Shown piece after piece: positions 1 to 7,856 of a stretch of DNA of 32,841 bases (its first letter is position 1; each line of letters starts with the position of its first letter). This DNA comes from CAZCAC01 sp964496575 (GTDB taxonomy: Bacteria; Planctomycetota; UBA1135; GCA-002686595), in assembly GCA_964496575.1 (NCBI GenBank), contig CAZCAC010000096.1, forward strand, positions 1 to 32,841. Reading direction: 5' to 3'. A program made the position numbers and the translations under genes. A model generated the notes under the pieces. It did no database searches, was not told the DNA's origin, and saw nothing but the letters and a program-made list of their open reading frames with translations.

Positions 1-785
1 ATCAGCGTGGCGATTGGGGGGGAGTTGACCCTGGGGAAACGCGGGGCCCCACAGGGGCGGCAGGGGCCGCCTACCTGTTCGTGCGGAACGGCGCGAGCTG
101 GGCTCAGGGCGCCTATCTGAAGGCGTCCAACACCGACGCGGGCGACGAATTCGGCCACGCCCTGGCGGTCTTCGGCGAATCGGTGGTGATCTGCTCCCCC
201 GACGAGGGCAGCAGCGCCACGGGAGTGGACGGAGACCAGGCCGACGACAGCGCCGATGGCGCCGGCGCCGTGTACGAATTCGGTCCTCCCTACGCGCCCG
301 GTGTCCCCTTCTGCACCGGCGACCTCGGCGCGGGCACGCCTTGTCCTTGCGCCAACGACAACGACGGCAGTGTTCCCGGGGCGGGCTGCGCCAACGGGCC
401 CTTCGCCTCCGGCGCGCAGTTGAGCGGAACCGGTTTGCCGAGCGTCGGCGCGGACACCCTGGTGCTCACCACCACCGGCCTGGACCCGAACAACTCGGGC
501 CTCTACTTCCAGGCCGACAACGCGGTCAACGGAGGGGACGGGATTCACTTCGGGGACGGCCTCCGCTGCGCCGGGGGCGCGCTGATCCGTCTCCAGGTCC
601 GAGCCTCCGACACCTCCGGCGCTTCGCACACCACCCTGTCGATCGGGGCCAAGGGGGCGGTGAGCGCCGGCGACACGAAGCGCTACCAGTGCTGGTATCG
701 AGACAACTCGGGGAGTCAGCCCTGCGGCGCGGGGGTCCACGACTTCAACCTGTCGAACGGGTACGAGGTCACCTGGTTGCCGTGA
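1..785 (+). CDS. FG-GAP repeat secreted protein, C-terminal part (5' truncated)
   Basis: The reading frame is already open at base 3 and continues without a stop to TGA at 783-785, so the gene begins outside the window and any GTG at 81 is internal. The visible part holds FG-GAP-type beta-propeller repeats (GAAYLFVRNG, then GDEFGHALAVFGESVVICSPDEG, and GAGAVYEF), which in this family form an extracellular propeller that is often calcium binding. From about base 300 it changes to a roughly 160-residue Gly/Cys-rich C-terminal module with the motifs CPCAN, GAGCAN, FGDGLRCAGG and WYRD. The same module ends three other proteins in this window. It is presumably exported, although the signal peptide is not in view. 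No enzymatic motif is seen. The frame and domain calls are secure; the cellular role is unknown. Confidence 0.85.
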   Translation, partial: QRGDWGGVDPGETRGPTGAAGAAYLFVRNGASWAQGAYLKASNTDAGDEFGHALAVFGESVVICSPDEGSSATGVDGDQADDSADGAGAVYEFGPPYAPGVPFCTGDLGAGTPCPCANDNDGSVPGAGCANGPFASGAQLSGTGLPSVGADTLVLTTTGLDPNNSGLYFQADNAVNGGDGIHFGDGLRCAGGALIRLQVRASDTSGASHTTLSIGAKGAVSAGDTKRYQCWYRDNSGSQPCGAGVHDFNLSNGYEVTWLP

Positions 786-1043
786 CGGCAGGGATGGAAC
801 TGTCGGCTCCTTACGCGGACTGACGGGAAGCGGAAGTTCCAGCGCCAGCAGTGGGGCGCGCTGGGGAGAGCGTGTGCACAGGTACCCATCGCCCGCGAAT
901 CCCACGGTGCCACCCTGACCACTCCGGCCCGAACGAGGACCCATGACGTTTTCGAGGCGGCTCCAGTCGGATCCCTGCGAGCAAGGTGAAGATCACCGGC
1001 GGAAACCCAGCTTTGGACGAGACAGCCGGAATCTTCTACCCAT

Positions 1044-1091
1044 CCTCGTCGATCTCTGCGTTGAGATCCGGCTCTCTGCGATCTCCGCTCC
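1044..1091 (-). repeat. Diverged copy of the GCGGAGATCGC / CGCAGAGATCG short-unit repeat
   Basis: Read on the minus strand, this stretch contains AGCGGAGATCGCAGAG followed after a short break by AACGCAGAGATCGACGAGG. The pattern matches the repeat at the right edge of the window (32793-32841), which reads AGCGGAGATCGCGGAG and CGCAGAGATCGCGGAGG. Units are about 9 bases long with a GCRGAG core. The copy lies in a gene-free gap, so it is not explained by coding constraint. Function is unknown. Confidence 0.5.
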
Positions 1092-1260
1092 CTTTCGGCA
1101 CGAACCCCGAGTCCGTCCTGGGGGGACGATCGAGAGACCGGAGTGGGTGCGCTGAGGATCGGGGTGGTGAGACTTTCGTTCGCCTTGTCGTCCATTCCGC
1201 CCGGAAGTGAAGGGCGATGCACATGCCGCGCCGGTCACCTTTCTCCCGGCGGAAGGAAAC

Positions 1261-1288
1261 GAGCCGGCGGGTATCACCCCGCCGGCTC
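1261..1288 (-). terminator. Rho-independent-like terminator of the minus-strand gene at 1330-3075
   Basis: GAGCCGGCGGG at 1261-1271 pairs perfectly with CCCGCCGGCTC at 1278-1288, an 11-base-pair stem with a six-base loop. It lies about 40 bases past the TGA of the minus-strand gene. On the minus strand the stem is followed by GTTTCCTTCC, a weak pyrimidine tract in place of a classical T run. The stem is certain; its job as terminator is inferred from position. Confidence 0.6.
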
Positions 1289-1329
1289 CCCCGTGCTTCC
1301 ACACGGTTCCGATGGCAGACTCGAGTCGA

Positions 1330-3075
1330 TCAGGGCAGGAAGTTCACCGTGATCGCGTTGGGAGTGTTGAACTGGAAACCACAGGGACCGGCCGGGTCGC
1401 GGTACCAGCAGTGGAAACGGTAGGTGGTGAAGGGCGCGATCCCGTAGGCCGCCGCGAGTCCTGGCCCGCGAGTGATCGTGCCGGTCGCGCCGGAGTTCTG
1501 CACTCCGAAGCGGATCAGACCACCGCCCGCACAGCGGAAGCCGTCGCCGAAGGGGAACGGCCCGATCGCGTTGTTCGCCCGGAACATGAAGGCGAAGACG
1601 TTCACCGGTAGCTGGTTGACGGTCAGCACCAGGTTGTCCGCGCTGACGCTGGAGGATCCGCTCGCGCTCAGCAAGGCTCCCTGACCGGTCGAGTTGGCGC
1701 AGCCCGCGTTCGGGTCGATGTTGCCGCAGGGCGCGCCGGTACCGCAGAAGCAGTACTGGGTGGCGAGGAGCTCACACTCGTCGGGAATCCCGTTCATGTT
1801 GCCGTCGGGCGAGGTGCCCAGGGCGATGTCGATCGCGTCCTCGACCCCGGTGCCGTTGCAGTCGAAGATCGGCTTGTAGAGTGTGTCGAGCGCGTCGAGG
1901 TCGTCCCCGAACACGATCCCCGCGGTCCGGGCGGTGGCCAGCGCGATGTTCTCCGCGGCGCAGAAGATGCCGGGGAAGGGGGAGACGCCGCCGGCCGCCG
2001 GCGTGGTCAGGATGTCCCCTTCCTCGATCGGAATCCCGAAGATCGAGTCGGGCATGCCGATCACCGGCGAACCGCGCCGCACCGAGAAGAGCACCATGTC
2101 GGTCTGACCGGTCAGCCAGTCGTAGGGAACCGCCGAGGGCTCGAACGCCCCGGAGCCGTTCTCCCAGATCGCCAGCGCGTCGAGATCGTCGTGCTCGCCC
2201 AGGACGTTCAGTCCGAGCTGCAGGCCCCACGCCCACACCGCCGGCGGACCGCCGGGCGCGGGGGTGACGAGGATCTCGGCGCCGGTGACGCCCACCGTCG
2301 CGGCGGAGTTGGAGCCGGGCACGCCCGAGAGCGGATCGAAGATCGCATCGTCGAGCGAGAAGTAGATCGGGAAGAACCCCGGATCGCCGGGACTCATCCA
2401 GTTGACCGCGTCCAGGTTATCGCCGATGTTCGGGAAGCCGACGAGGTCCGGTTCCTTCAGGCCGGTTCCCGGGTACGCGAAGCCGCTGCCACTCGGCTGG
2501 CCGTCCCCGTCGACGACTCCGACGTGCCCCGCGAGCGCCGCCATCGGCGGCAGCGGACCGGGAGGCAGCGGCAGCACGTTGCGCCAGCAGTCCGCGGGGT
2601 GATCGACGGGAGGGGCTTCGGTGGTGAGGTCGGGTGGGAAGGAGGGGCCGATGTAGCCGCGGGCGAACTCATCGGTGGAGAAGAGATAATCGCCGGGGTA
2701 CCCCGGCGCCACCGATCCGTCGTTCATCGGGTAGTCCCAGCCGTACGAGAGGGCGTCGACCTCGACCAGCCCCGGAGTGCCGCCCGGGTGACCGACGCAG
2801 GCCGCCCAGCCGGGCAGCCCCAGTCCGGCGGGGCCGGCGCTGATCTTGATACCGGGGGTCGGCAGCGGACCGAGGGCGGGCATGCCGGTGACCGGCACGA
2901 GGATGTCCCCCTCGGTGATCGGGGTTCCGGTGAAGGAGTCGGGGACGCCGACGGTGACGCTGTGCCAGTCGATGGAGAAGTCGAACTGGGCCGAGGCGAC
3001 CCCGGCGAGCCCGGTCAGGCTCAGGGCCCCGAGGGACAGGCGGAGAAGAGAAGCGTTGGAGGACGTGAAGCTCAT
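1330..3075 (-). CDS. Secreted repeat protein with dockerin-like segment and shared C-terminal module
   Basis: The 581-residue protein starts at ATG 3075. A GTG at 3108 is also in frame, but only the ATG gives a normal signal peptide (residues 1-29, ending VASA before Gln30). The body repeats a pattern about three times: an FS[ILV] segment, then PDSFTGTPITEGDIL or PDSIFGIPIEEGDIL (a more diverged PGSNSAATVGVTGAEIL in the middle), then DDLDAL or a variant. Residues about 403-434 carry a Ca-binding, dockerin-like stretch (DCNGTGVEDAIDIALGTSPD, then NMNGIPDECE). The last 140 residues are the module shared with three other proteins here (CFCG, GCAN, FGDGFRCAGG, WYRD). No catalytic residues are recognised. 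It is probably an extracellular structural or binding protein. The terminator at 1261-1288 follows it. Confidence 0.85.
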   Translation of the reverse strand: MSFTSSNASLLRLSLGALSLTGLAGVASAQFDFSIDWHSVTVGVPDSFTGTPITEGDILVPVTGMPALGPLPTPGIKISAGPAGLGLPGWAACVGHPGGTPGLVEVDALSYGWDYPMNDGSVAPGYPGDYLFSTDEFARGYIGPSFPPDLTTEAPPVDHPADCWRNVLPLPPGPLPPMAALAGHVGVVDGDGQPSGSGFAYPGTGLKEPDLVGFPNIGDNLDAVNWMSPGDPGFFPIYFSLDDAIFDPLSGVPGSNSAATVGVTGAEILVTPAPGGPPAVWAWGLQLGLNVLGEHDDLDALAIWENGSGAFEPSAVPYDWLTGQTDMVLFSVRRGSPVIGMPDSIFGIPIEEGDILTTPAAGGVSPFPGIFCAAENIALATARTAGIVFGDDLDALDTLYKPIFDCNGTGVEDAIDIALGTSPDGNMNGIPDECELLATQYCFCGTGAPCGNIDPNAGCANSTGQGALLSASGSSSVSADNLVLTVNQLPVNVFAFMFRANNAIGPFPFGDGFRCAGGGLIRFGVQNSGATGTITRGPGLAAAYGIAPFTTYRFHCWYRDPAGPCGFQFNTPNAITVNFLP

Positions 3076-3282
3076 TGGAATGCGAGGAATCGGGTGCGGC
3101 GGGTTCACGAAGAGCGCTGGCGGGCTGCCGGCCTCACTTCCAACTGAGGGGAGCGGGCGCCGCTGGACAGAAAACTCGACAAAGGGGTCCGGAAAGCCCC
3201 GTCACGTGGCGGACGTCTGCCGCTCGGACGACCCCCGGCTCTCTCCACCCGGGATCACCCGCCGGCCGGCCCCGTGTGCCCC

Positions 3283-3552
3283 CTACATCTTTCGATTCTT
3301 CATCGAGTTGACGTGCCCCGTCTCGATGTCGATCTCGAGCACCTTGTAGATCGGCACGCCCTCCTGCCCGGTCATCGCCTCGATGGCGGACTTGCGAGTC
3401 GCGGGGCGGGCGAAGGAGAGGGTCACCCGCCAGAATCGCTCGTCCTGGGAGAGCTCGATCTCCTCCAGGGTGAGCTGGGGGGTCTGATCCGCTTGGTAGA
3501 GCTCTCCCATCGCCTGCATCGCCTGCTGCACCGCCAGCTTCGCGTCGATCAT
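3283..3552 (-). CDS. Small PepSY-like hypothetical protein
   Basis: This 89-residue ORF starts at ATG 3552 and ends with TAG at 3283-3285. The open frame continues far upstream, but that extension is arginine-rich, low in plausibility and overlaps the divergent gene at 3793, and no other start lies between 3552 and that region. The visible protein has a helical N-terminus (MIDAKLAVQQAMQAMGELYQ) followed by two strands with FWRVTLSF and YKVLEIDIETGHVNSMKNRK. The last motif resembles the Y-x-V-x-x-[VI]-D-x-x-T-G pattern of PepSY-like small proteins. There is no signal peptide, and the Shine-Dalgarno match is weak (GAGCGAG). It lies 207 bases upstream of the secreted protein gene on the same strand, too far to call an operon. 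The function is unknown. Confidence 0.6.
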   Translation of the reverse strand: MIDAKLAVQQAMQAMGELYQADQTPQLTLEEIELSQDERFWRVTLSFARPATRKSAIEAMTGQEGVPIYKVLEIDIETGHVNSMKNRKM

Positions 3553-3703
3553 CGCTCGCTCGTGTTCAATCTCGGGAAACGTCCGGCGGAGCGAGGCGAC
3601 TCGACCATCGCTCCTCGAGCGGCATCGTAACCTCCCCCGGCCGCCCTGGCGCGACTCTCCGCCGCGATTGTCCCTATCCCGAATCGCCCGTCGCCTGGGG
3701 ATA

Positions 3704-3732
3704 TTGGCAAGATCGAGGCGAGGGCGTATCCT
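3704..3732 (+). promoter_or_regulatory. Sigma-70-like promoter for the membrane winged-helix gene
   Basis: TTGGCA at 3704-3709 and TATCCT at 3727-3732 are separated by 17 bases. A start of transcription near 3739 would leave a leader of about 54 bases before the GTG at 3793, with AGGTGA at 3784-3789 as a Shine-Dalgarno site. It sits in the 240-base divergent gap, where a promoter is expected. Spacing and both boxes agree; no experimental support. Confidence 0.45.
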
Positions 3733-3792
3733 GCGTCGGCCCCTTCCCATTCGCATCCGGGGCAGGCCAATCACAACCAGGGCAGGTGAACC

Positions 3793-4809
3793 GTGAGCGA
3801 CCTCGAGCAGATCGTGGCAATCGTGGCGGGCTATGCGTTTGCACTCGTCGGGGGGTACCTCTACCTGACGAAGGTGGCCGAGGTCCTCTGGAGCCTCGAC
3901 GACGATCGCGGGCCCCGGTACCTCCCCCAGCTTTCCGGTGTGGTCGGGCTGGTCGAGCGGACCCTGTACCTCACCGCCTTCCTGCTGTCGTGGCCGGCCT
4001 TCATCGCCCTCTGGCTGGTGATGAAGATCGCCGCCGACTGGAAGTCCGAGCGCCACTGGGGGGAAGCGCCGCGGCTCACCTACGCAGCCTTCTTCGTCGG
4101 CTCGGGGCTGTCGCTGCTCTACGCCGTGGCGGGGTGGTACATCATCCGGCTCGGGACCGAGAGCGCCTGGCTCGGGGCGACCGGGGCGACCGTCGCGCTG
4201 TTGATCGGCTCCGAGGGACTGCGGCAGTTGCTCCTGTACCATCGGAAGAAGATCCAGGGACCGAGCGGCGGCGACGCGGCGGTCGAGGCGGTGGCGCCGA
4301 GCGCGGCGGTCATCGCCGGGGCGATCGAGGTGCCGCCGGAGCCGCAGCCCGAGGCCGAGACCGAATCCGAATCGACGCCGGAGGCCGCTCCCGAGCCGGC
4401 TGACCCGGTCGAGGCCCCCGGTGCCGAGGAGCCGGCGCAGGCCGAGGTCGCCGCCGAGGAGACGGAAGCACCCGAGGAACCGCCTCTCCCGGAGGTGACG
4501 ATTCCCACCGCCCCGCCGCCCCGTTCCCGTCGCACCCCCGAGGAGATCGTCTCGCAGGCGGAGAGGGTGCGCGCCGCGGTACGGGCCAACCCCGGCCAGG
4601 GCGTCGCGGAGATCTCCAAGACGCTGGGGGCCACCACGACGGAGCTGCGGCGGCCGGTGGAGCTCCTCCTCGCGGGCAAGATGCTCCGCAAGACGGGGGA
4701 GGGGCGACAGACCCAGTACTTCCCGGGGCCGAGTCGCCGCCAGAAGGTCACGCGGGTGGCGACCAACTCGAAGAAGAAGAAGGCGACGCGCAGGAAGAAG
4801 CGGCGCTGA
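3793..4809 (+). CDS. Membrane protein with cytoplasmic winged-helix DNA-binding domain
   Basis: The 338-residue protein starts with GTG 3793, preceded by AGGTGA at 3784-3789. The first 150 residues contain about four membrane segments (residues roughly 5-26, 58-78, 98-120 and 124-143). Residues about 155-245 form a disordered linker rich in Glu, Pro and Ala. Residues about 250-312 look like a winged helix: RVRAAVRANPGQGVAEISKT, then LGATTTELRRPVELLLAGKM and a wing with GRQTQYF. The final 25 residues are strongly basic (KKKKATRRKKRR). The layout suggests a membrane-anchored transcription regulator or chromosome tether, with the DNA-binding part in the cytoplasm. The helix-turn-helix call comes from residue pattern only. 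It appears monocistronic, with a promoter candidate at 3704-3732 and a hairpin after the stop. Confidence 0.8.
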   Translation: MSDLEQIVAIVAGYAFALVGGYLYLTKVAEVLWSLDDDRGPRYLPQLSGVVGLVERTLYLTAFLLSWPAFIALWLVMKIAADWKSERHWGEAPRLTYAAFFVGSGLSLLYAVAGWYIIRLGTESAWLGATGATVALLIGSEGLRQLLLYHRKKIQGPSGGDAAVEAVAPSAAVIAGAIEVPPEPQPEAETESESTPEAAPEPADPVEAPGAEEPAQAEVAAEETEAPEEPPLPEVTIPTAPPPRSRRTPEEIVSQAERVRAAVRANPGQGVAEISKTLGATTTELRRPVELLLAGKMLRKTGEGRQTQYFPGPSRRQKVTRVATNSKKKKATRRKKRR

Positions 4810-4824
4810 TCTACTCGTAGTCGG

Positions 4825-4847
4825 TTTCTGCGCGCTGCGCGCAGAAA
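4825..4847 (+). terminator. Hairpin after the winged-helix gene, terminator-like
   Basis: TTTCTGCGCG pairs perfectly with CGCGCAGAAA around a CTG loop, 15 bases past the TGA of the upstream gene. There is no T tract after it on the plus strand, so it is terminator-like rather than canonical. Confidence 0.45.
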
Positions 4848-4856
4848 GCAGGTTCG

Positions 4857-4874
4857 GAGGGCTTCGAGGCCCTC
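4857..4874. repeat. Short inverted repeat GAGGGC/GCCCTC
   Basis: A six-base-pair perfect stem (4857-4862 with 4869-4874) with a TTCGAG loop follows the 4825-4847 hairpin. It may add to termination, or be an independent element. Confidence 0.3.
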
Positions 4875-4913
4875 GAGAATCGCGATCCGAACAGTCTGTT
4901 GACCGGTTGGGAT

Positions 4914-4929
4914 GCGGGCGTCAGCCCGC
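4914..4929. repeat. REP-like palindrome GCGGGC-GTCA-GCCCGC
   Basis: A six-base-pair perfect stem with a four-base loop is followed by GCTACG. This shape, a short GC palindrome in a gene gap, is like dispersed REP elements. Only one clear copy was noticed in this window, so repetitiveness in the genome is inferred. Confidence 0.35.
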
Positions 4930-5118
4930 GCTACGCCGCCACCGATACCGGGCCACGGTCACGCTTGTGTACAACCCCCGAAACCCGGGGAGATTCAACG
5001 CCGGCATCGTAGGAGGGGCGCCGCCGGCGACGCGCTCCTCCCTCGGCGGATTCCCTGCCCCCCTCTCTTCACCGGTCGCGCCTCTCGAGCCGAGCCGCGG
5101 CCCTGACAGGACAGGACG

Positions 5119-6483
5119 ATGACTCGACTCCAGGACGTTCGGGCCCCGTGGCGTACGGCGTTCGCGGCTCTCGCGCTTCTCACCTTCGCCGGCGTTCCCG
5201 CGGCCAGCGCGACGCTCCCCCAGGAGGCCGCGGTCGCCACCGATTCGCAGGCCGAGCTGCGACGGACGATCCTCGAGACGGCGGAGGCCTACGCGACCTT
5301 CGAGTGGACCGCCGGCGAGGAGAACGTCTTCCACGGCGAGACCCCGGGCGGGGTGCGCGTGGACACTCCGGACGTCTCCTTCCACCGGGACGGCTGGCAC
5401 GCCGACGGCCGCAAGAACCACGGCATGCCGTACTCCTGGGGCGGCTTCAGCAGCATCGAGGAGTTCAAGGAGGGCCTCGCCGCCGGCCGCTACGCCGGCA
5501 ACATCCCCGCTTCGACGCAGGCGCCGGGGACCGGGCTGGCGGTCGGCCTCGACTGCTCCGGCTTCGTCGCGCGGGCCTGGGACATGCCCGTGAAGCAATC
5601 GACCCGCACCCTCGGCGCGCTGTGCTACGAGCTCGGCGACTACGAGGAGCTGCTCCCCGGCGACATCCTCAATATCGTCAACGGCCACGTGGTCCTCTTC
5701 AAGGAGTGGGCCGACCCGCAGCACGACAGCATGCTGGTGTACGAAGCGGGACACCTGCAGGTCGAGGAGGCCCGGTACACGGTGGCCGAGCGGAAGCAGC
5801 GCGGTTTCGTGCCGATGCGCTACAAGCCGCTCGACGCGCGCTGGGTGGAGATGAAGCTCGAGCGACCCGAGGCCCTGGACTCAGGTGTAGCCAGAGGCGA
5901 GTGGGCTCCCGATGCCGAGGGTGTGTACCCCGATCTCACCGAGCTGACGAACCCGCTGGCGGACGCGAAGGCGATGGAGTGGGCGAGCTATCGAGTGACC
6001 GATTCGTTCGGACGGAGGCCGCCCGACACGAATCGCACCACCATGGTCGCGCGGGTCACGGGAGAGCGCGTCGAGACACAGACTCGCACCGATATGTTCG
6101 GGAAGCAGCTGATGACCGGTCACGGCGTCCCGAAGGACGCTCCGGTCGCCCTCTCCTTGGTCGAGTTCATGGCCTTCGAGGAGCCCCTCCAGGACGTGAC
6201 GCTGATCGAGGGCTCGGCCGAGAAGGGCGAGTACGCGATCGGCACCCGCCGCTTCGCCGGACACCGGATCACCTGCTTTCTCGAGAGCGGCTGGAACATG
6301 CACGGCGTCGTGCGGCCGGTGACGATCGAGATCGACTGCGTGCTCTCCGACGAGGTCGGTTACCAGGGCGTGCTCGAGGCACGCTTCTTCTGCGAGATCG
6401 TCTGGGGGGAGGACGACGAGGGAGACCTGACCGTCAGCCAGCGAGAGCTCGTCTTCGCCCTGAATGGCTTCGGAGGGATGTAG
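5119..6483 (+). CDS. Secreted NlpC/P60-type hydrolase with long C-terminal extension
   Basis: The 454-residue protein starts at ATG 5119, with AGGA at 5108-5111. A signal peptide ends near residue 31 (PAASA). Residues about 95-225 show the NlpC/P60 cysteine-peptidase pattern: MPYSWGG, then GLDCSGFVARAW with Cys146 as nucleophile, then LLPGDIL and NGHVVLF with His190 as the base. Family members cleave peptide bonds in peptidoglycan stem peptides, or are reused as amidases and acyltransferases. The final 200 residues are a separate beta-rich part that I do not recognise; it has no catalytic motif and an acidic end (WGEDDEGD). It is likely periplasmic or secreted. The gene stands alone between the hairpin-rich gap and the LamG gene. 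The N-terminal assignment is good; the substrate is unknown. Confidence 0.8.
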   Translation: MTRLQDVRAPWRTAFAALALLTFAGVPAASATLPQEAAVATDSQAELRRTILETAEAYATFEWTAGEENVFHGETPGGVRVDTPDVSFHRDGWHADGRKNHGMPYSWGGFSSIEEFKEGLAAGRYAGNIPASTQAPGTGLAVGLDCSGFVARAWDMPVKQSTRTLGALCYELGDYEELLPGDILNIVNGHVVLFKEWADPQHDSMLVYEAGHLQVEEARYTVAERKQRGFVPMRYKPLDARWVEMKLERPEALDSGVARGEWAPDAEGVYPDLTELTNPLADAKAMEWASYRVTDSFGRRPPDTNRTTMVARVTGERVETQTRTDMFGKQLMTGHGVPKDAPVALSLVEFMAFEEPLQDVTLIEGSAEKGEYAIGTRRFAGHRITCFLESGWNMHGVVRPVTIEIDCVLSDEVGYQGVLEARFFCEIVWGEDDEGDLTVSQRELVFALNGFGGM

Positions 6484-6637
6484 ACCCGCGCGCGCCGGTC
6501 CCGGGGCGAGGGCGGAAGCGGGAAAACGAACTTTGTAGCTCGACTCTATCCCCGTGATCACGGCCCGGCCCCTAGGATGTAGGGAGCCCCGATTGGCGGC
6601 CTTCCCACCGCGAGTCCCGCTCACTCTTATCAACGCC

Positions 6638-7816
6638 ATGAGGATCTCGAAACACCTCGCTGCTCTGGTCCTGATCTCCGCGCTCACCGCGACGGCCTCC
6701 GCCTACCAGGCGCAATCCCTGGCCGCGCACTGGACGTTCTCGGAGACCTCGGGGACGACCTTCCACGACTCCTCGGCGAACGGCTTCGATGCCGCCATGC
6801 AGGGGGGCATCACGCTGGGGCACACCGGCGCGTATCCCTCGACCGGCAACTGCGCGCACTTCGACGCGAACCAGTCGCCGCACGCGGTGGTAATCGACGC
6901 CGAGCCGCTGACCAGCATGGTCGACGATCTGACGCTGGCCGCGTGGGTGCGCTTCGAGACGGGCGGGCCGAGCCAGGGTGTCTGGCGGATCTTCGGCGGC
7001 AACGTCTCGGCGTGGTCCGGTGGCATCCGGCCGGCGGGGCCGCGTTTCACCACGCCCGGCATCAAGGACTACGACCTGAGCTACAGCTATCCGCAGGACC
7101 AGTGGTTCCACATCGCCTACGTTTTCGACTCCGCTCACGACGTGACCTTCTACGTCGACGGAGTGCCGGTGGGGACGGTCGCGGGAACGTCCCCTGGAAA
7201 CACGTCGAACGGCGAGTGGCTGATCGGATCGTGGAACACGGCCATGGAGTTCTGGCACGGCTTCCTCGACGACATCCAGGTCTACGAGGGGGGCTGCACC
7301 GACGCGGAGATCCTCTGGCTGTTCCAGAACCCCGGGTCGACGCTCTTCGGCGGGAAGGGGGTTCCCTTCTGTTTCGGCGACGGTACGGGATTGTTATGCC
7401 CGTGCGGGAACACGGGACTGACCGACGAGGGTTGTTCGAACTCGCTGGGCTTCGGCGGAACGCTCCACGGCTCCGGGTCGGTGAGCGTCACCGCCGACGA
7501 CCTGAGCTTCGTCGCCGAGAACATGATCTCCGGCAAGCTGGCGTTGCTCTTCGCCGGTCGAAACTCGCTCGGCGGCGGATCCGGCCTGCTCTTCGGCGAC
7601 GGCTTGCGCTGCACCGGTGGCGGGGTCGTGCGGCTGGGGATGCAAGTGGTCGGTGCGACGGGCACCGCGAGCTGGGGTCCGGGGCTGGGCGCCGCCGGCG
7701 GCTGGGGAGCAGGGGACACGCGCTACTTCCAGGTGTGGTACCAGGACACCACCTCGTCGCCTTGCGCCTGGTCCTTCAACACCACGCATGCGATCGAGCT
7801 GACCTTCAATCAGTGA
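6638..7816 (+). CDS. Secreted LamG/concanavalin-fold protein with shared C-terminal module
   Basis: An in-frame ATG at 6554 exists, but the ATG at 6638 begins a standard signal peptide (residues 1-22, ending TATASA), so it is preferred; the protein is 392 residues. Residues about 25-235 are a LamG/concanavalin-A-like jelly roll: AAHWTFSETSGTTFHDSSAN, LTLAAWVRF, WFHIAYVFD, VTFYVDGVPVGT and FLDDIQVYEGGCTDAEI. Such domains usually bind sugars or stabilise surface proteins. The remainder, from GVPFCFGDG at 7358, is the Gly/Cys-rich module found in three other proteins here (CPCGN, EGCSN, FGDGLRCTGG, VWYQD). No catalytic residue is seen. The 154-base gap upstream holds a 12-base perfect palindrome at 6552-6563. 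Confidence 0.85.
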   Translation: MRISKHLAALVLISALTATASAYQAQSLAAHWTFSETSGTTFHDSSANGFDAAMQGGITLGHTGAYPSTGNCAHFDANQSPHAVVIDAEPLTSMVDDLTLAAWVRFETGGPSQGVWRIFGGNVSAWSGGIRPAGPRFTTPGIKDYDLSYSYPQDQWFHIAYVFDSAHDVTFYVDGVPVGTVAGTSPGNTSNGEWLIGSWNTAMEFWHGFLDDIQVYEGGCTDAEILWLFQNPGSTLFGGKGVPFCFGDGTGLLCPCGNTGLTDEGCSNSLGFGGTLHGSGSVSVTADDLSFVAENMISGKLALLFAGRNSLGGGSGLLFGDGLRCTGGGVVRLGMQVVGATGTASWGPGLGAAGGWGAGDTRYFQVWYQDTTSSPCAWSFNTTHAIELTFNQ

Positions 7817-7843
7817 CCCGGGCGGGGCGCGGGGGTTTCCGGG

Positions 7844-7849
7844 TATCCT
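7844..7849 (+). promoter_or_regulatory. -10-like TATCCT immediately upstream of the sialidase start
   Basis: GGGTATCCT ends eight bases before the ATG at 7857. If used as a -10 box, transcription would start at or within a base or two of the ATG, giving a leaderless mRNA, and no Shine-Dalgarno sequence is present. No convincing -35 box lies 17 bases upstream. The same hexamer stands before the next gene. Confidence 0.35.
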
Positions 7850-7856
7850 CCGCCCC

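Larger units (their letters stand above)
786..1329. other. 544-base intergenic region between convergent genes
   Basis: No credible gene was found on either strand here. The short open frames lack start signals and recognisable domains. The stretch holds one diverged copy of a short-unit repeat on the minus strand (1044-1091) and a strong hairpin that serves the minus-strand gene (1261-1288). I see no clear terminator directly after the plus-strand stop at 785. Confidence 0.6.
4810..5118. other. 309-base gene-free stretch rich in hairpins
   Basis: There is no supported ORF between the winged-helix gene and the NlpC/P60 gene. Three inverted repeats lie within 105 bases: 4825-4847, 4857-4874 and 4914-4929. 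The remainder, up to the Shine-Dalgarno-like AGGA at 5108-5111, shows no clear promoter hexamers. Confidence 0.6.

Noticed and set aside
2191..3147. A 318-codon plus-strand frame over the secreted repeat protein
   Set aside because: It is a shadow of the minus-strand gene, which has a signal peptide and the shared C-terminal module.
3553..4242. N-terminal extension of the small PepSY-like ORF to 4242
   Set aside because: The added part is arginine-rich, has no start signal and overlaps the divergent winged-helix gene.
6552..6563. Perfect palindrome CCGTGATCACGG
   Set aside because: A single 12-base palindrome in GC-rich DNA, with no second copy or placed promoter, is not enough to call an operator.
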